A DNA stretch of 64,000 nucleotides. Origin: Bosea sp. (in: a-proteobacteria). Its GTDB lineage: Bacteria > Pseudomonadota > Alphaproteobacteria > Rhizobiales > Beijerinckiaceae. A model generated the notes under the pieces. That model saw nothing but the letters and a program-made list of their open reading frames with translations, was not told where the DNA came from and made no database searches. The stretch is from the NCBI RefSeq assembly GCF_023953965.1, contig NZ_JAMLIX010000002.1, positions 186,001 through 250,000 of the forward strand, written 5' to 3'. The position numbers and the translations under genes were made by a program. Shown here in pieces: positions 8,254 through 18,609 of this stretch (the first letter of the stretch is position 1; each line of letters starts with the position of its first letter).

Positions 8254-9363
8254 TCACTCCGCCGCGACGATCTTGCCGGCGTCCCATTTGTACATCGAGA
8301 AGCTCGGCGAGCTCAGATCGCCGGTCTTGCCGTAGGTCAGCGTGCCGATCGCGGTCTTGATCGGCATGCCGGAGACCAGAGCCTTGGCGGCGCCGGCCGC
8401 ATCGGCGGGCTTGCCGGCCTTCTCGATCGCGGCCTTGAGCACCTCGACGGCGGCATAGGCGTTGAGCGTGAAGGCCTCCGGCGGGATGCCCTTCTCCTTC
8501 AGCGCCGCGACGGCCTGGGCGGAATCGGGGTTCTTCAGCGCGTCGGTCGCGTTGGTGAAGAGGGTGCCGGTGGCGTGCTCGCCGCCGATCGCCGCGAACT
8601 CGGTGTTGGAAAGGCCCTCGCCGCCGATGATCGTCGCCTTGACGCCGGCATCGGCGAGCTGGCGAGCGAGCAGCCCGCCCTCGGGATGGTAGCCGCCGAA
8701 ATAGATCACCTCGGCATTCGCGGCCTTGAGCCGCGTCACCACGGCCGAGAGGTCCTTGTCGCCGGGGTTGACGGTGAGCGCGACGACCTCCTTCAGCCCG
8801 CCGGCATTGATGCCCTTCTGGAAGGCGTCGGCGAGGCCCTTGCCGTAGGTGCCCTTGTCGTGGACGATCGCGATCTTCTTGTCCTTCAGATGCTTGAGGA
8901 CATAAGCCGTGGCGATCTCCGCCTGCTGGTCGTCGCGGCCGCAGGTGCGGAAGACGTTGGTGAGGCCGCGCGTCGTCAGCGCCGGGGATGTCGCGGTCGG
9001 CGTCACCATCACGACGCCGCTTTCGGCGAAGACGTCCGAGACCGCCATGGCGACGCCGGAGGTCACCGGCCCGACCACGAACTTGACCTTCTCGCCGACC
9101 AGCAGATTGGCGGAGGAGACGCCCTGCTTCGGATCGCCGGCATCGTCGGCGAGCTTCAGCACGAGCTTCTCGCCGAGCACGCCGCCATTCTTGTTGATCA
9201 CGTCGACGGCGGTCTGGGCGCCGTTCTTGACCTGGTCGCCATAGGCGGCGACCGGCCCGGTCAGCGGCGCGACGAGGCCGATGGTGATGTCGGCACGCGC
9301 GGCCTGCGTGGCGAGGAGCGTTGCGGCGAAGGCGACGCCGGTGAGGAATTTGGAGGTCGTCAT
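8254..9363 (-). CDS. Branched-chain amino acid ABC transporter substrate-binding protein (LivJ/LivK-like)
   Basis: 369 residues. The signal peptide spans 1-24 (MTTSKFLTGVAFAATLLATQ, then AARA). The mature part starts DITIGLVAPLTGPVAAYGDQ and keeps the family pattern GAQTAVDVINKNGG and a TPTATSPALT segment: a periplasmic binding protein of the Leu/Ile/Val type, whose true ligand may be another amino acid or amide. ATG at 9363 follows GGGAGAGG. No permease or ATPase genes of the Liv type are next to it, so it is an orphan that would work with a distant transporter. Confidence 0.9.
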   Translation of the reverse strand: MTTSKFLTGVAFAATLLATQAARADITIGLVAPLTGPVAAYGDQVKNGAQTAVDVINKNGGVLGEKLVLKLADDAGDPKQGVSSANLLVGEKVKFVVGPVTSGVAMAVSDVFAESGVVMVTPTATSPALTTRGLTNVFRTCGRDDQQAEIATAYVLKHLKDKKIAIVHDKGTYGKGLADAFQKGINAGGLKEVVALTVNPGDKDLSAVVTRLKAANAEVIYFGGYHPEGGLLARQLADAGVKATIIGGEGLSNTEFAAIGGEHATGTLFTNATDALKNPDSAQAVAALKEKGIPPEAFTLNAYAAVEVLKAAIEKAGKPADAAGAAKALVSGMPIKTAIGTLTYGKTGDLSSPSFSMYKWDAGKIVAAE

Positions 9364-9464
9364 GGGCCTCTCCCGATCGTTTTGCGTGGCACGCGTCCTG
9401 GCGGAGGCGCTTGCCGCTTTTATAGGCGAGGAAGGCCACGGAACGGAAGGCTGGTCCCGGCAGC

Positions 9465-9499
9465 GCAAAAAAGAAGGCCCGGCTTGCGCCGGGCCTTCC
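9465..9499 (-). terminator. Rho-independent terminator of groES-groEL
   Basis: Perfect 10-bp arms at 9474-9483 and 9488-9497 with a 4-base loop. Read on the minus strand, the stem is followed by C and six T residues, a textbook intrinsic terminator placed about 100 bp beyond the groEL stop. Confidence 0.88.
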
Positions 9500-9516
9500 A
9501 TCATTTCGGTGGGAGC

Positions 9517-9600
9517 TGGACTTCCTCAGAAGTCCATGCCGCCTCCGAAACCGGGCTTGCCCGATTTCGGCATTTGTACGCTTTGGGCGTTTGGACTTCC

Positions 9601-9618
<18 letters not shown>
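9517..9618 (-). repeat. Duplicated groEL 3' end (two 27-bp copies)
   Basis: Positions 9517-9543 and 9592-9618 are identical over 27 bp and lie exactly 75 bp apart. The upstream copy is the true groEL end (coding GGMDF and stop); the downstream copy again encodes GGGMDF plus stop, preceded by an in-frame-looking KPGF. Each copy contains GGACTTC-TGAG-GAAGTCC, a 7-bp hairpin with the stop codon in its loop. This looks like a tandem duplication or recombination scar of a groEL tail, between the gene and its terminator. Confidence 0.8.
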
Positions 9619-11241
<1,623 letters not shown>

Positions 11242-11290
11242 GAGAGCTAATCCTTGGAAATGGAAACGGGAAAGAACGTCCGGGCGGCGA

Positions 11291-11578
11291 TCAGCCGACG
11301 ACGCCCATGATGTCGGATTCCTTCATGATCAGGAGATCCTGGCCGTCGATCTTGACCTCGGTGCCCGACCACTTGCCGAAGAGCACGCGATCGCCCTTCT
11401 TGACGTCGAGGGCGACGAGCTTGCCGGCATCGTCACGGGCGCCCGGGCCGACGGCGACGATCTCGCCCTCCTGGGGCTTTTCCTTGGCGGTGTCGGGGAT
11501 GATGATGCCACCCTTGGTCTTTTCCTCGCCATCCAGGCGGCGGACCACGACGCGGTCATGCAAAGGACGGAACTTCAT
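11291..11578 (-). CDS. groES: Co-chaperonin GroES (10 kDa)
   Basis: 95 residues, full length. MKFRPLHDRVVVRRLDGEEK begins the beta-barrel; the mobile loop KTKGGIIIPDTAKEKPQEG and the ending LLIMKESDIMGVVG are characteristic. It caps GroEL in the ATP cycle. It is the first gene of the groESL operon and lies 63 bp below the CIRCE element. Confidence 0.99.
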   Translation of the reverse strand: MKFRPLHDRVVVRRLDGEEKTKGGIIIPDTAKEKPQEGEIVAVGPGARDDAGKLVALDVKKGDRVLFGKWSGTEVKIDGQDLLIMKESDIMGVVG

Positions 11579-11641
11579 GGTTCTGTCTTCCTCTCGGTCT
11601 CATTCGCTACGGGCGCCGCTGAAAGGCCCCGGGGGAGGCTG

Positions 11642-11668
11642 TTAGCAGTCTCCTGATGAGAGTGCTAA
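11642..11668 (-). promoter_or_regulatory. CIRCE operator for HrcA
   Basis: TTAGCAGTC-N9-GAGTGCTAA matches the CIRCE consensus (TTAGCACTC-N9-GAGTGCTAA) with one substitution in the plus-strand left arm. It lies between the groES promoter and start codon, the standard place where HrcA represses groESL. hrcA itself is not in the window. Confidence 0.93.
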
Positions 11669-11680
11669 CAGATGGGAGCG

Positions 11681-11709
11681 GAGATAGGCGCGGGGGTTTG
11701 CGGAGTCAA
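11681..11709 (-). promoter_or_regulatory. Sigma-70-type promoter of groES-groEL
   Basis: On the minus strand, TTGACT and TATCTC are separated by exactly 17 bp, with the CIRCE element beginning 12 bp beyond the -10 box. The spacing and placement suit a vegetative promoter blocked by HrcA. A separate sigma-32 promoter was not identified. Confidence 0.7.
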
Positions 11710-11760
11710 GGATGCCTCCCGCAATAAAGTAAATGTGGCCGGTCGTCGGCGCGAAGCCGC

Positions 11761-12603
11761 CTAGCGCCGGCTGATCGCGATGGTCCCGGCCACGATCAGC
11801 ACCGCCCCGAGATAGGTCGTGTAGAGCGGCACCTCGTCGAACAGGAAGAAGCCGAGCAGGCTCGCCCAGACCAGCGCCGTGTACTCGATCGGCGCCAGCC
11901 GCGAAGCCGCCGCGCGGGCATAGGCCGAGGTCAGCGTGAGGTGGCCCGCCACGGCGAGCACTCCGGCGCTGAAATAGGCGGTGAGGTCGCCGAGGCTCAT
12001 CGGCACGAAGACGTGCCAGGCCGGCACGGCGATGAAAAAAGCCGGCCCGGCGTTCTGGAAGGCGACGATGATGGCCGGGTGCTCGCGAACCGCTATGCGC
12101 CGCAGCAGGATCAGGTTGAAGGCATAGGTCACCGCCGAGAACAGCGCGGCCGCGACGCCGAGCCCCGTCCCGCCGACATGGCCCTGCAGGCGCGGCCAGA
12201 CCATCACCAGCATGCCGGCGAGCCCGAAGCCGAGCGCCTGCAGGATGCGCCGGTCGATCTTCTCCTTGAGCAGCAGCCCGCCGAGCAGGGCGACGAAGAC
12301 CGGTGCGAGGAAGGAGAGCGTCAGCGCTTCCGCCAGCGGCAGCACCGAGATCGAGTAGAAGAAGCTTCCCGCGGACAGCACGACCAGCGGAACCCGCGCG
12401 AGGTTGCCGATCACGCTGGCGCGGGTCGGCCGGGGAGGGCGCACGATGGCGAGCACGGCAAGCGCGCACAGCCCGCCCATCAGGAAGCGCATGAACAGCG
12501 CCATCGCGAAGGGGTGGTGCTGCATCTGGCCCTTCACCACCGCATCCATGACGGTGAGCAGGGCAATGCCGAGCGTGGCGCGCAGGGCGATGGACCATGT
12601 CAT
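11761..12603 (-). CDS. EamA-family (DMT) inner-membrane transporter
   Basis: 280 residues with about ten hydrophobic helices arranged as two EamA repeats (roughly residues 1-135 and 145-278). Features include the YSISVLPLAEALTLSFLAPVF segment in the first half and the matching YTALVWASLLGFFLFDEVPL in the second, both typical of drug/metabolite transporters. The family exports amino acids, metabolites or drugs, or imports some solutes; no substrate can be assigned. It is a single gene transcribed toward the groESL promoter region. Confidence 0.88.
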   Translation of the reverse strand: MTWSIALRATLGIALLTVMDAVVKGQMQHHPFAMALFMRFLMGGLCALAVLAIVRPPRPTRASVIGNLARVPLVVLSAGSFFYSISVLPLAEALTLSFLAPVFVALLGGLLLKEKIDRRILQALGFGLAGMLVMVWPRLQGHVGGTGLGVAAALFSAVTYAFNLILLRRIAVREHPAIIVAFQNAGPAFFIAVPAWHVFVPMSLGDLTAYFSAGVLAVAGHLTLTSAYARAAASRLAPIEYTALVWASLLGFFLFDEVPLYTTYLGAVLIVAGTIAISRR

Positions 12604-12886
12604 GATGTCGGGCTGCGTCCGGGAGGGCGCCCCATGGACGGCATGGGAACCGCGTTCCGGTCTAGGGCGGATCGGAGGTTTCGCCTAGGGCCGGGCGCCA
12701 CAGCCCCTCCATGCCGTTCTTGCAGGGGGTCTTCGGGGAAAGCGGCCGCTTGGAAAACCGCCGCTGCCCCGCTGCGCTCGCAATGACGATGAGGCGGGCA
12801 CGAAGGCCGTTGGTATAAGGAGGTGCGTCGCCGGAAGCCCGGCTGAGTCGCCGGGGCCGCGAGCGGGATGGGATGACGAAGGCACG

Positions 12887-14317
12887 ATGAGCGTCCTTTT
12901 GCCCTTCATCGTCAATGCCGGGCTGAATTTCGTCCTCGGGCTCGTCATCGCCCTGTTCCTCGGGCCGGATGCCTTCGGGCGCTACGCCATCGGCGCGGCC
13001 ATCGTCGTGCTGGTCAACACCGCGCTGCTCGACTGGCTGAAGCTCTGCGTCGTCCGCTTCTATTCCGCCGAGAGCCGTGAGAGCGATCCCGGCATCCGGG
13101 CGACGCTCGACCTGCTCTTCGCCGGCATCGGCCTGTCGCTCTCAGCGCTGCTCGCGGCGGCGCTGCTGGCGGGCGTCGATACCGGGCTGCCGGCGGCGCT
13201 GCTGATGGCTTCGGTCGCCGGCGGCGTCGCCGCGGGCTGGTTCGACTATCACGCGGCGATCGCCCGCGCCCGCTTCCTCGACGCGGCCTACGCCCGGCTC
13301 GTCCTGGTCAGGAGCGGGGCCGCCCTGCTGCTGATGGCCGGCGGCGCCTGGGCGACGCGCGACCCCACCATCGTCCTCCTCGGCGGCCTCCTCAGCGCCG
13401 GTGGCGCCGTGCTCGCCATCCGTGGCCGGCTGGCCGATGCGAAGCCGGCGCCGGGTCCGTTCAGGACCGACCTGATGCGCGGCTTCGCGCGCTACGGCCT
13501 GCCGCTGGTGGCGGGCAACGCGATCCATGCCGCGATCCCGCTCCTCAACCGCGCGGTGCTGGCCGAGAGCCATGGCTTCGCCGAGGCGGGCTTCTTCTCG
13601 CTCGCCTCCGATATCGGCCTGCGGCTTTTTCCCGTACTGGCGACGATGCTGGAGATCGTGCTGCTGCGCGAGGTCATCCGCCTCGACGAGACGCGCGGGC
13701 GCCTCGCGGCGCAAAAGCGCATCGCCCGCAACATGGTCGTCGTGCTGGCCCTGGTGCTGCCGGTCGCGCTCGGCTTCTGGCTTACCCTGCCGGCCTTCGA
13801 GCGGCTCCTCGTTCCGGCCGGGTTCCGTGGCCATTTCGCCGGCCATATGACGCTGCTGCTGCCGGGCTTCGCGGCGATCGCGCTGTTCCAGGCGGCGCTC
13901 GCGCCCGTCTTCCTCCTGGCCAAGCGCACGCTCGTCGCCGCGCTCGCCGCGCTCGCGGGGCTTGCCGTCGACCTCGTCCTCGTCTTCGGCTGGCCGGGAC
14001 CGTCCGTGCCCGCGACAGTCGCGCTGGCGCAGAGCGGCGCCTATCTGACGGCGCTGATCGTGATGGCGGTCATCGCGCTGCGCATGCTGCCGGCCTGGCC
14101 GCCGCTGCGCGAGATCGCTTGCGTCCTCGCCGCTGCCGTGGCGATGGCGCTCGCGGTCTGGCCCCTGCGCGGCACGCTGCCGGCGGGCCTCGAGCTGCCG
14201 CTTCAGGCCGGGCTCGGCGCGCTCGTCTATGCGGCGGTGATCCTGGCCTGCGATGTCGGCCGCTGGCGCAGCGGCCTGAAGCTGCGCTGGCTCGCCCGGC
14301 GCGCGGCGCGCCGGTGA
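12887..14317 (+). CDS. Wzx-like polysaccharide/lipid-linked oligosaccharide flippase
   Basis: 476 residues, mostly membrane helices (about 12-14), in the MOP superfamily layout: MSVLLPFIVNAGLNFVLGLV at the start, FGRYAIG near residue 30, and a repeat of similar helices in the second half. Such proteins flip lipid-linked sugar units across the inner membrane for O-antigen, capsule or exopolysaccharide. No glycosyltransferase genes lie beside it, so the product is unknown and a looser call of MATE/MOP-family transporter is possible. The 283-bp gap before it shows no gene. Confidence 0.75.
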   Translation: MSVLLPFIVNAGLNFVLGLVIALFLGPDAFGRYAIGAAIVVLVNTALLDWLKLCVVRFYSAESRESDPGIRATLDLLFAGIGLSLSALLAAALLAGVDTGLPAALLMASVAGGVAAGWFDYHAAIARARFLDAAYARLVLVRSGAALLLMAGGAWATRDPTIVLLGGLLSAGGAVLAIRGRLADAKPAPGPFRTDLMRGFARYGLPLVAGNAIHAAIPLLNRAVLAESHGFAEAGFFSLASDIGLRLFPVLATMLEIVLLREVIRLDETRGRLAAQKRIARNMVVVLALVLPVALGFWLTLPAFERLLVPAGFRGHFAGHMTLLLPGFAAIALFQAALAPVFLLAKRTLVAALAALAGLAVDLVLVFGWPGPSVPATVALAQSGAYLTALIVMAVIALRMLPAWPPLREIACVLAAAVAMALAVWPLRGTLPAGLELPLQAGLGALVYAAVILACDVGRWRSGLKLRWLARRAARR

Positions 14318-14484
14318 CGAGGCCGGCAAGCTTTCCTTCACCCTGTCGCTTGACCGGACGCTAAGGTTAATTCCGCGAATTGCGTGGTTTCAGGCAGGTT
14401 TTCCGGCCCCGGCGGCGGCGATTCACCATTCCTTTGAGGCGCCGCCGCAGGCTTCCGGCAGTCGATGTCGAGAGTGCCTGCGTC

Positions 14485-15288
14485 ATGCGTCGAAAGATCC
14501 TCCTCCCGTTCCTCGCCTTTGCCGGAGCGCTTGCCGCAGCCGGGCCGGCTCTCGCGCAGGGCCATGGCTATGCCGCGCCGAACGACCCGATGGCGGCAGG
14601 GCGCGGCCAATATGGCGGCGGGCTGATCGAGATGCTGATGACCGGCCGCGACCCGACGCCTTATGGCCGTGGCGGCGCGGTCTACAACCGTCCCGGCGGC
14701 TACGCGGCTTATGGCCAGCGCGTGCAGCCCGAGGCCGGCTATGCGCCCGATCCGTTCGCGGCGGCGCGCCAGCAGCCCGCCACGCGTCGCATGGCCGCGC
14801 TCGGCGAGCCGGCCGAGACGCGCCAGGGCATCCAGCAGATCCTCGATCCGCGCTTCCGCAAGCAGGAAGTCGCCTATGACGGGCCGCACAAGCCCGGCAC
14901 GATCATCATCGACACGCCGCAGCGCTTCCTCTTCCTGGTGCAGCCTCGCGGCAAGGCCATGCGCTACGGCATCGGCGTCGGCCGGCCGGGCTTCTCCTGG
15001 GCCGGCATGAAGACCATCACCCGCAAGGCGGAATGGCCGAGCTGGACGCCCCCGGCCGAGATGCTGAAGCGCCGGCCCGACCTGCCGCGCTTCATGGCCG
15101 GCGGCCCCGAAAACCCGATGGGCGCGCGCGCCATGTATCTCGGCTCCTCGCTCTACCGCATCCACGGCACCAACGAGCCGAACACGATCGGGCAGGCGGT
15201 CTCCTCGGGCTGCATCCGCATGACCAATGACGACGTCACCGATCTCTACGAGCGCGTCCGTGTCGGCGCGAAGGTGCTGGTGATCTGA
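14485..15288 (+). CDS. L,D-transpeptidase (YkuD domain), secreted
   Basis: 267 residues. Signal peptide 1-24 (ends ALA). A low-complexity Gly/Tyr/Pro-rich linker covers about 28-110. The YkuD domain spans about 137-267 and carries the catalytic signature: His227 in YRIHGTNEP and Cys243 in VSSGCIRM. It would form 3-3 cross-links in peptidoglycan or tether proteins to it in the periplasm. The ATG at 14485 starts the signal peptide. It is convergent with the DUF2076 gene 10 bp away. Confidence 0.92.
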   Translation: MRRKILLPFLAFAGALAAAGPALAQGHGYAAPNDPMAAGRGQYGGGLIEMLMTGRDPTPYGRGGAVYNRPGGYAAYGQRVQPEAGYAPDPFAAARQQPATRRMAALGEPAETRQGIQQILDPRFRKQEVAYDGPHKPGTIIIDTPQRFLFLVQPRGKAMRYGIGVGRPGFSWAGMKTITRKAEWPSWTPPAEMLKRRPDLPRFMAGGPENPMGARAMYLGSSLYRIHGTNEPNTIGQAVSSGCIRMTNDDVTDLYERVRVGAKVLVI

Positions 15289-15298
15289 GGCACGGGCC

Positions 15299-15988
15299 TC
15301 AGGCCCAGTCGCCCCCGCCGCCGTCGTCGAAGCCGGGATCGTCGTCTTCATAGTTGGCCTGGTCGTAGCCGGCGTCGTCGTGCCGATCCTGCTCCGTCCG
15401 GTCGTCGGCGGCCTGCTGCGACGGTGCCGAGGAACCGCTGCCGGCATCGCTCGCCGTCTGCGGCTTGCCGCCGCCGAAGGCGTTGGCCAGCACGTTGCCC
15501 AGCATCACCCCGCCGGCGACGCCGGCCGCCGTGGTCAGCGCGTTCGCCATGAAGCCGCCGCCGCGCGGCTGCTGCTGGTTGCTCCACGGCCCGGGCTTCG
15601 TCTGCTCGGATGGGTCCGCAGCGCCTCGCGCCTGCGTGTTCCAGGCGGCGGAGGGGGCGGTGGCATCGGCGCGTGGCGGCACCGGCGGAACCGATCCCGC
15701 ACGCGGCGCCGCCGCGCCGCCGAAGATGCCGGACAGGAAACCGCCGGCCGGCGCCGGCCCGGCCTGGCTGAGCTGTGCCCGCAGGCTCTCGACCTCGTGG
15801 TTCAGCTTCGCCAGCGCCTGTTCCTGGACATAGACCGCCTGGGCCAGGGCGTAGGGCGCATAGGGCTGCTCGCGCAGGCGCTCGGCGATGAGAGACTCGG
15901 CCTCGGGGTCGCGGGGCTGGTTGGCCGCCTGCCGGAGGCGGTCGAAAATCCCGGCGATCACGTCGCGTTCCTGCGGCGTCATCGTCAT
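15299..15988 (-). CDS. DUF2076 family protein
   Basis: 229 residues. The N-terminal part (MTMTPQERDVIAGIFDRLRQ, then PRDPEAESLIAERLREQPYAPYALAQAVYVQEQAL) is the conserved DUF2076 core, followed by a helix resembling a coiled coil, a Pro/Ala-rich stretch, a glycine-rich FMANALTTAAGVAGGVMLGN hydrophobic segment near residue 150, and an acidic Asp/Gly-rich tail ending DDGGGGDWA. It may sit in the membrane or periplasm; the function is unknown. The start is supported by GAGAGGAG. It lies 85 bp downstream of an L,D-transpeptidase gene on the same strand. Confidence 0.8.
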   Translation of the reverse strand: MTMTPQERDVIAGIFDRLRQAANQPRDPEAESLIAERLREQPYAPYALAQAVYVQEQALAKLNHEVESLRAQLSQAGPAPAGGFLSGIFGGAAAPRAGSVPPVPPRADATAPSAAWNTQARGAADPSEQTKPGPWSNQQQPRGGGFMANALTTAAGVAGGVMLGNVLANAFGGGKPQTASDAGSGSSAPSQQAADDRTEQDRHDDAGYDQANYEDDDPGFDDGGGGDWA

Positions 15989-16073
15989 CTCCTCTCGTTG
16001 GGGGCGCGGGCTGCGCCATAGGCGAGAGGTGGGCGTTGTCCGCGGCGGTATCAAGGCGCCGCCGCGCCCGGCC

Positions 16074-16859
16074 TCAGATGCGGCCGAACTCGTAGTCGTC
16101 GTCCGGCGGCGGCATCTCGTCGATCTCGGAGCCCGGCTGGAGCGTGCCGCGGTTGAGCACGAGGACGGCCGTCCCGGTCGGCACGCGGCCGTAGAGGTCG
16201 ATGATGTCCTGGTTGAACATGCGGATGCAGCCCGACGACACCGACTTGCCGATCGACCACGGCTCCGAGGTGCCGTGGATGCGGTACATGGTGTCGCGGT
16301 TGCCCTGGTAGAGATAGAGCGCACGCGCCCCGAGCGGATTGTCGAGGCCGCCGGCCATGCCGGCCGCCCAGGGGCGGTTGCGCTCCGGCTCGCGGGCGAT
16401 CATCGCCGCGGTCGGCGTCCAGCGTGGCCACTGCGCCTTGCGCGCGACCGTGGCGCGGCCGCGCCAGGACATGCCCTGCTTGCCGACGCCGATGCCGTAG
16501 CGGATCGCCTTGCCGCCCTCCTGCACGAGATAGAGATAGCGGTTGTCGGTATCGACGACGATCGTGCCGGGCTGCTCGCGGGTCGGGTAGGAGACGATGC
16601 GGCGCAGGAACTGCGGGTCGACCTCGCTGAGGTCCGTCGCCGGCAGCGGGTGCAGCTCATCGGGCCGCTCGCCGTACATCGCCAGATATTCGGCGCTGAT
16701 ATGCGGCCCCGGATAGGCGGCCTCGACAGGCTCGGGCCGTCGGTTCGCCACGCAGGCGGCGAGGAAGAGCGGGCTCAGGGCGGCGAAGGCGCGGCGGGTC
16801 GGCCGGGCGAGGGGGGAGGCTAACGGGCGGACGGGGGGCATCGACGGGCAACTCGGCAT
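16074..16859 (-). CDS. L,D-transpeptidase lipoprotein
   Basis: About 261 residues. An Arg-rich N-terminus leads to a hydrophobic stretch ending LFLAAC, a lipobox with Cys36, so the protein is probably anchored in a membrane. The YkuD domain fills about residues 95-235, with YRIHGTSEPWSIG and VSSGCIRMFNQDI containing the catalytic His and Cys; a short acidic tail follows. It is a paralogue of the gene at 14485 (shared RYGIGVG and MxWxGxxTxxRKAxWPxWTP patterns). Start uncertain: ATG at 16859 or 16841. Confidence 0.9.
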   Translation of the reverse strand: MPSCPSMPPVRPLASPLARPTRRAFAALSPLFLAACVANRRPEPVEAAYPGPHISAEYLAMYGERPDELHPLPATDLSEVDPQFLRRIVSYPTREQPGTIVVDTDNRYLYLVQEGGKAIRYGIGVGKQGMSWRGRATVARKAQWPRWTPTAAMIAREPERNRPWAAGMAGGLDNPLGARALYLYQGNRDTMYRIHGTSEPWSIGKSVSSGCIRMFNQDIIDLYGRVPTGTAVLVLNRGTLQPGSEIDEMPPPDDDYEFGRI

Positions 16860-17090
16860 GACGGACAGGAATGAACGATGGTGACGGCGCCCTGGTTCCA
16901 TGCGCCGTCGAGGGCTTTCGTTCAAGGTCGCCGAGATGGCCTCGGGGTGGGCAGAAGATGGCCGAATTATGTCCGCGCAACGCTGTGGCCGTTCGGCAAC
17001 AGGCATTCCGGCCGCGTCGGAAGCGGATGCGGGTCGACAAGCGCCGCCATGGTCTGCATCCTGCCGCGCCGCCGCCCGGGAGGTTCCCGC

Positions 17091-18512
17091 ATGACCACGA
17101 TCGCCTCGCTCTCCGCCGCCGATCTCGGCCCGCTCTATGCGGCCAAGACGCTTTCCCCGGTCGAGGTCGCGAGGGATGTGCTCGCCCGCATCGAGCGCTT
17201 CGAGCCCGCGGTCAACGCCTTCGCGCTGCGCGACGAGGCCGTGACGCTCGCCATGGCGGAAGCCTCGCAGGCACGCTGGCTGAAGGGCGAGGCGATCGGC
17301 CCGCTCGACGGCGTGCCGGTCACCATCAAGGACAATCTCGGCGTCGCCGGCTGGCCGATGCGCCGTGGCTCGAACGTCACCTCCGACGCGCCCTTCACCG
17401 AGGATTCCCCCGTCGCGGCACGGCTGCGCGAGGCCGGCACCGTCTTCCTCGGCAAGACCGCCATGCCGGAATATGGCTGGAAGGGCGTCGGCGATTCCCC
17501 GCTCACCGGCATCACCCGCAATCCCTGGGACACCGGCATGGGGCCGGGCGGCTCCTCCGCAGGGGCCGCCGTCTCAGCCGCGCTCAATCTCGGCTGCATC
17601 CATATCGGCACCGACGGTGCCGGCTCCATCCGCATCCCGGCCGCCTTCACCGGCGTCGTCGGCCTGAAGCCGAGCTATGGCCGCGTTCCCGCCTGGCCGA
17701 TCTCGACCATGGGTTTCCTCGCCCATCTCGGCCCGCTGGCGCGCAGCGTCACCGACACGGCGCTGGCGATGAAGGTCATCAGCCAGCCCGATCAGCGCGA
17801 CATGACGGCGCTGGTCGATCGCCCGCCAGATTATGTCGACGGGCTGAAGGGCGGCTTGAGGGGCCTGCGCGTCGCCTGGTCGCCGCGCCTGGGCCTGGAT
17901 GTCGCCGTCGATCCCGAGGTCGCGGCGCTGACGGCCGCCGCCGCGCAGGTCTTCGCGGAGCTCGGCGCGGTGGTCGAGGAGGCCGATCCGGGCTTCGCCG
18001 ATCCGATCGAGACCCTGATGACGCTCTGGGCGTCGGGCGCGGCGCTCGCGCTCGGTGGCGTCGGCGCGGCCGGGCGTGCGCGGATGGACCCCGGCCTCGT
18101 CGCGCTGGCCGAGCGGGGCGAGGCGATTGCCGCCGCGACCTATGTCGATGCGCTGCTCAACCGGCGCAGCGCCTTGGCCCTGCACATGGCGCAGTTCCAT
18201 CAGCGCTACGACCTGCTGCTGACGCCGGCCCTGCCGCTGCCGGCCTTCACCGTGGGGCGCGACACGCCGGCGCACGGCGCCTACGGCGAGGACTGGACGG
18301 CCTGGACGCCCTTCACCTACCCCTTCAACATCACCGAGCAGCCGGCCGCCTCCGTGCCCTGCGGCCTGACGAAAGCCGGCTTGCCGGCGGGGCTGCAGAT
18401 CGTCGGCGCCTTCGGCAAGGACGCGCTGGTGCTGCGGGCGGCTGCGGCCTTCGAGCAGGTGCGGCCCTTCGCGCGGATCGATGCGCCGCGCGAACCCGCC
18501 CGGGCGGGATAG
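17091..18512 (+). CDS. Amidase (amidase signature family)
   Basis: 473 residues, full length. The Ser-cisSer-Lys triad is visible as Lys80 (PVTIKDN), Ser155 (GPGGSSAGAA) and Ser179 (TDGAGSIRIPAAF). The enzyme hydrolyses carboxamides in the cytoplasm; GatA is unlikely because gatB/gatC are not present. ATG at 17091 follows GGGAGG. It opens a co-directional run of genes (amidase, deacetylase, GNAT, RidA, D-threonine-aldolase-like), consistent with use of amide or N-acyl D-amino compounds. Substrate not readable. Confidence 0.92.
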   Translation: MTTIASLSAADLGPLYAAKTLSPVEVARDVLARIERFEPAVNAFALRDEAVTLAMAEASQARWLKGEAIGPLDGVPVTIKDNLGVAGWPMRRGSNVTSDAPFTEDSPVAARLREAGTVFLGKTAMPEYGWKGVGDSPLTGITRNPWDTGMGPGGSSAGAAVSAALNLGCIHIGTDGAGSIRIPAAFTGVVGLKPSYGRVPAWPISTMGFLAHLGPLARSVTDTALAMKVISQPDQRDMTALVDRPPDYVDGLKGGLRGLRVAWSPRLGLDVAVDPEVAALTAAAAQVFAELGAVVEEADPGFADPIETLMTLWASGAALALGGVGAAGRARMDPGLVALAERGEAIAAATYVDALLNRRSALALHMAQFHQRYDLLLTPALPLPAFTVGRDTPAHGAYGEDWTAWTPFTYPFNITEQPAASVPCGLTKAGLPAGLQIVGAFGKDALVLRAAAAFEQVRPFARIDAPREPARAG

Positions 18513-18609
18513 GACGCAGGCTCCGGATCGCCTTGACTTTTCGCTTTCGCCCCTCTCCCTTCCCTGCGAAGGGAAAGGCGAATGCGCTCTTTCCGGAGAC
18601 CTCAATCGC

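Noticed and set aside
12604..12886. Possible small gene in the gap before the flippase
   Set aside because: The only frame here (12685-12948, minus) overlaps the flippase start and has no family pattern or ribosome site.
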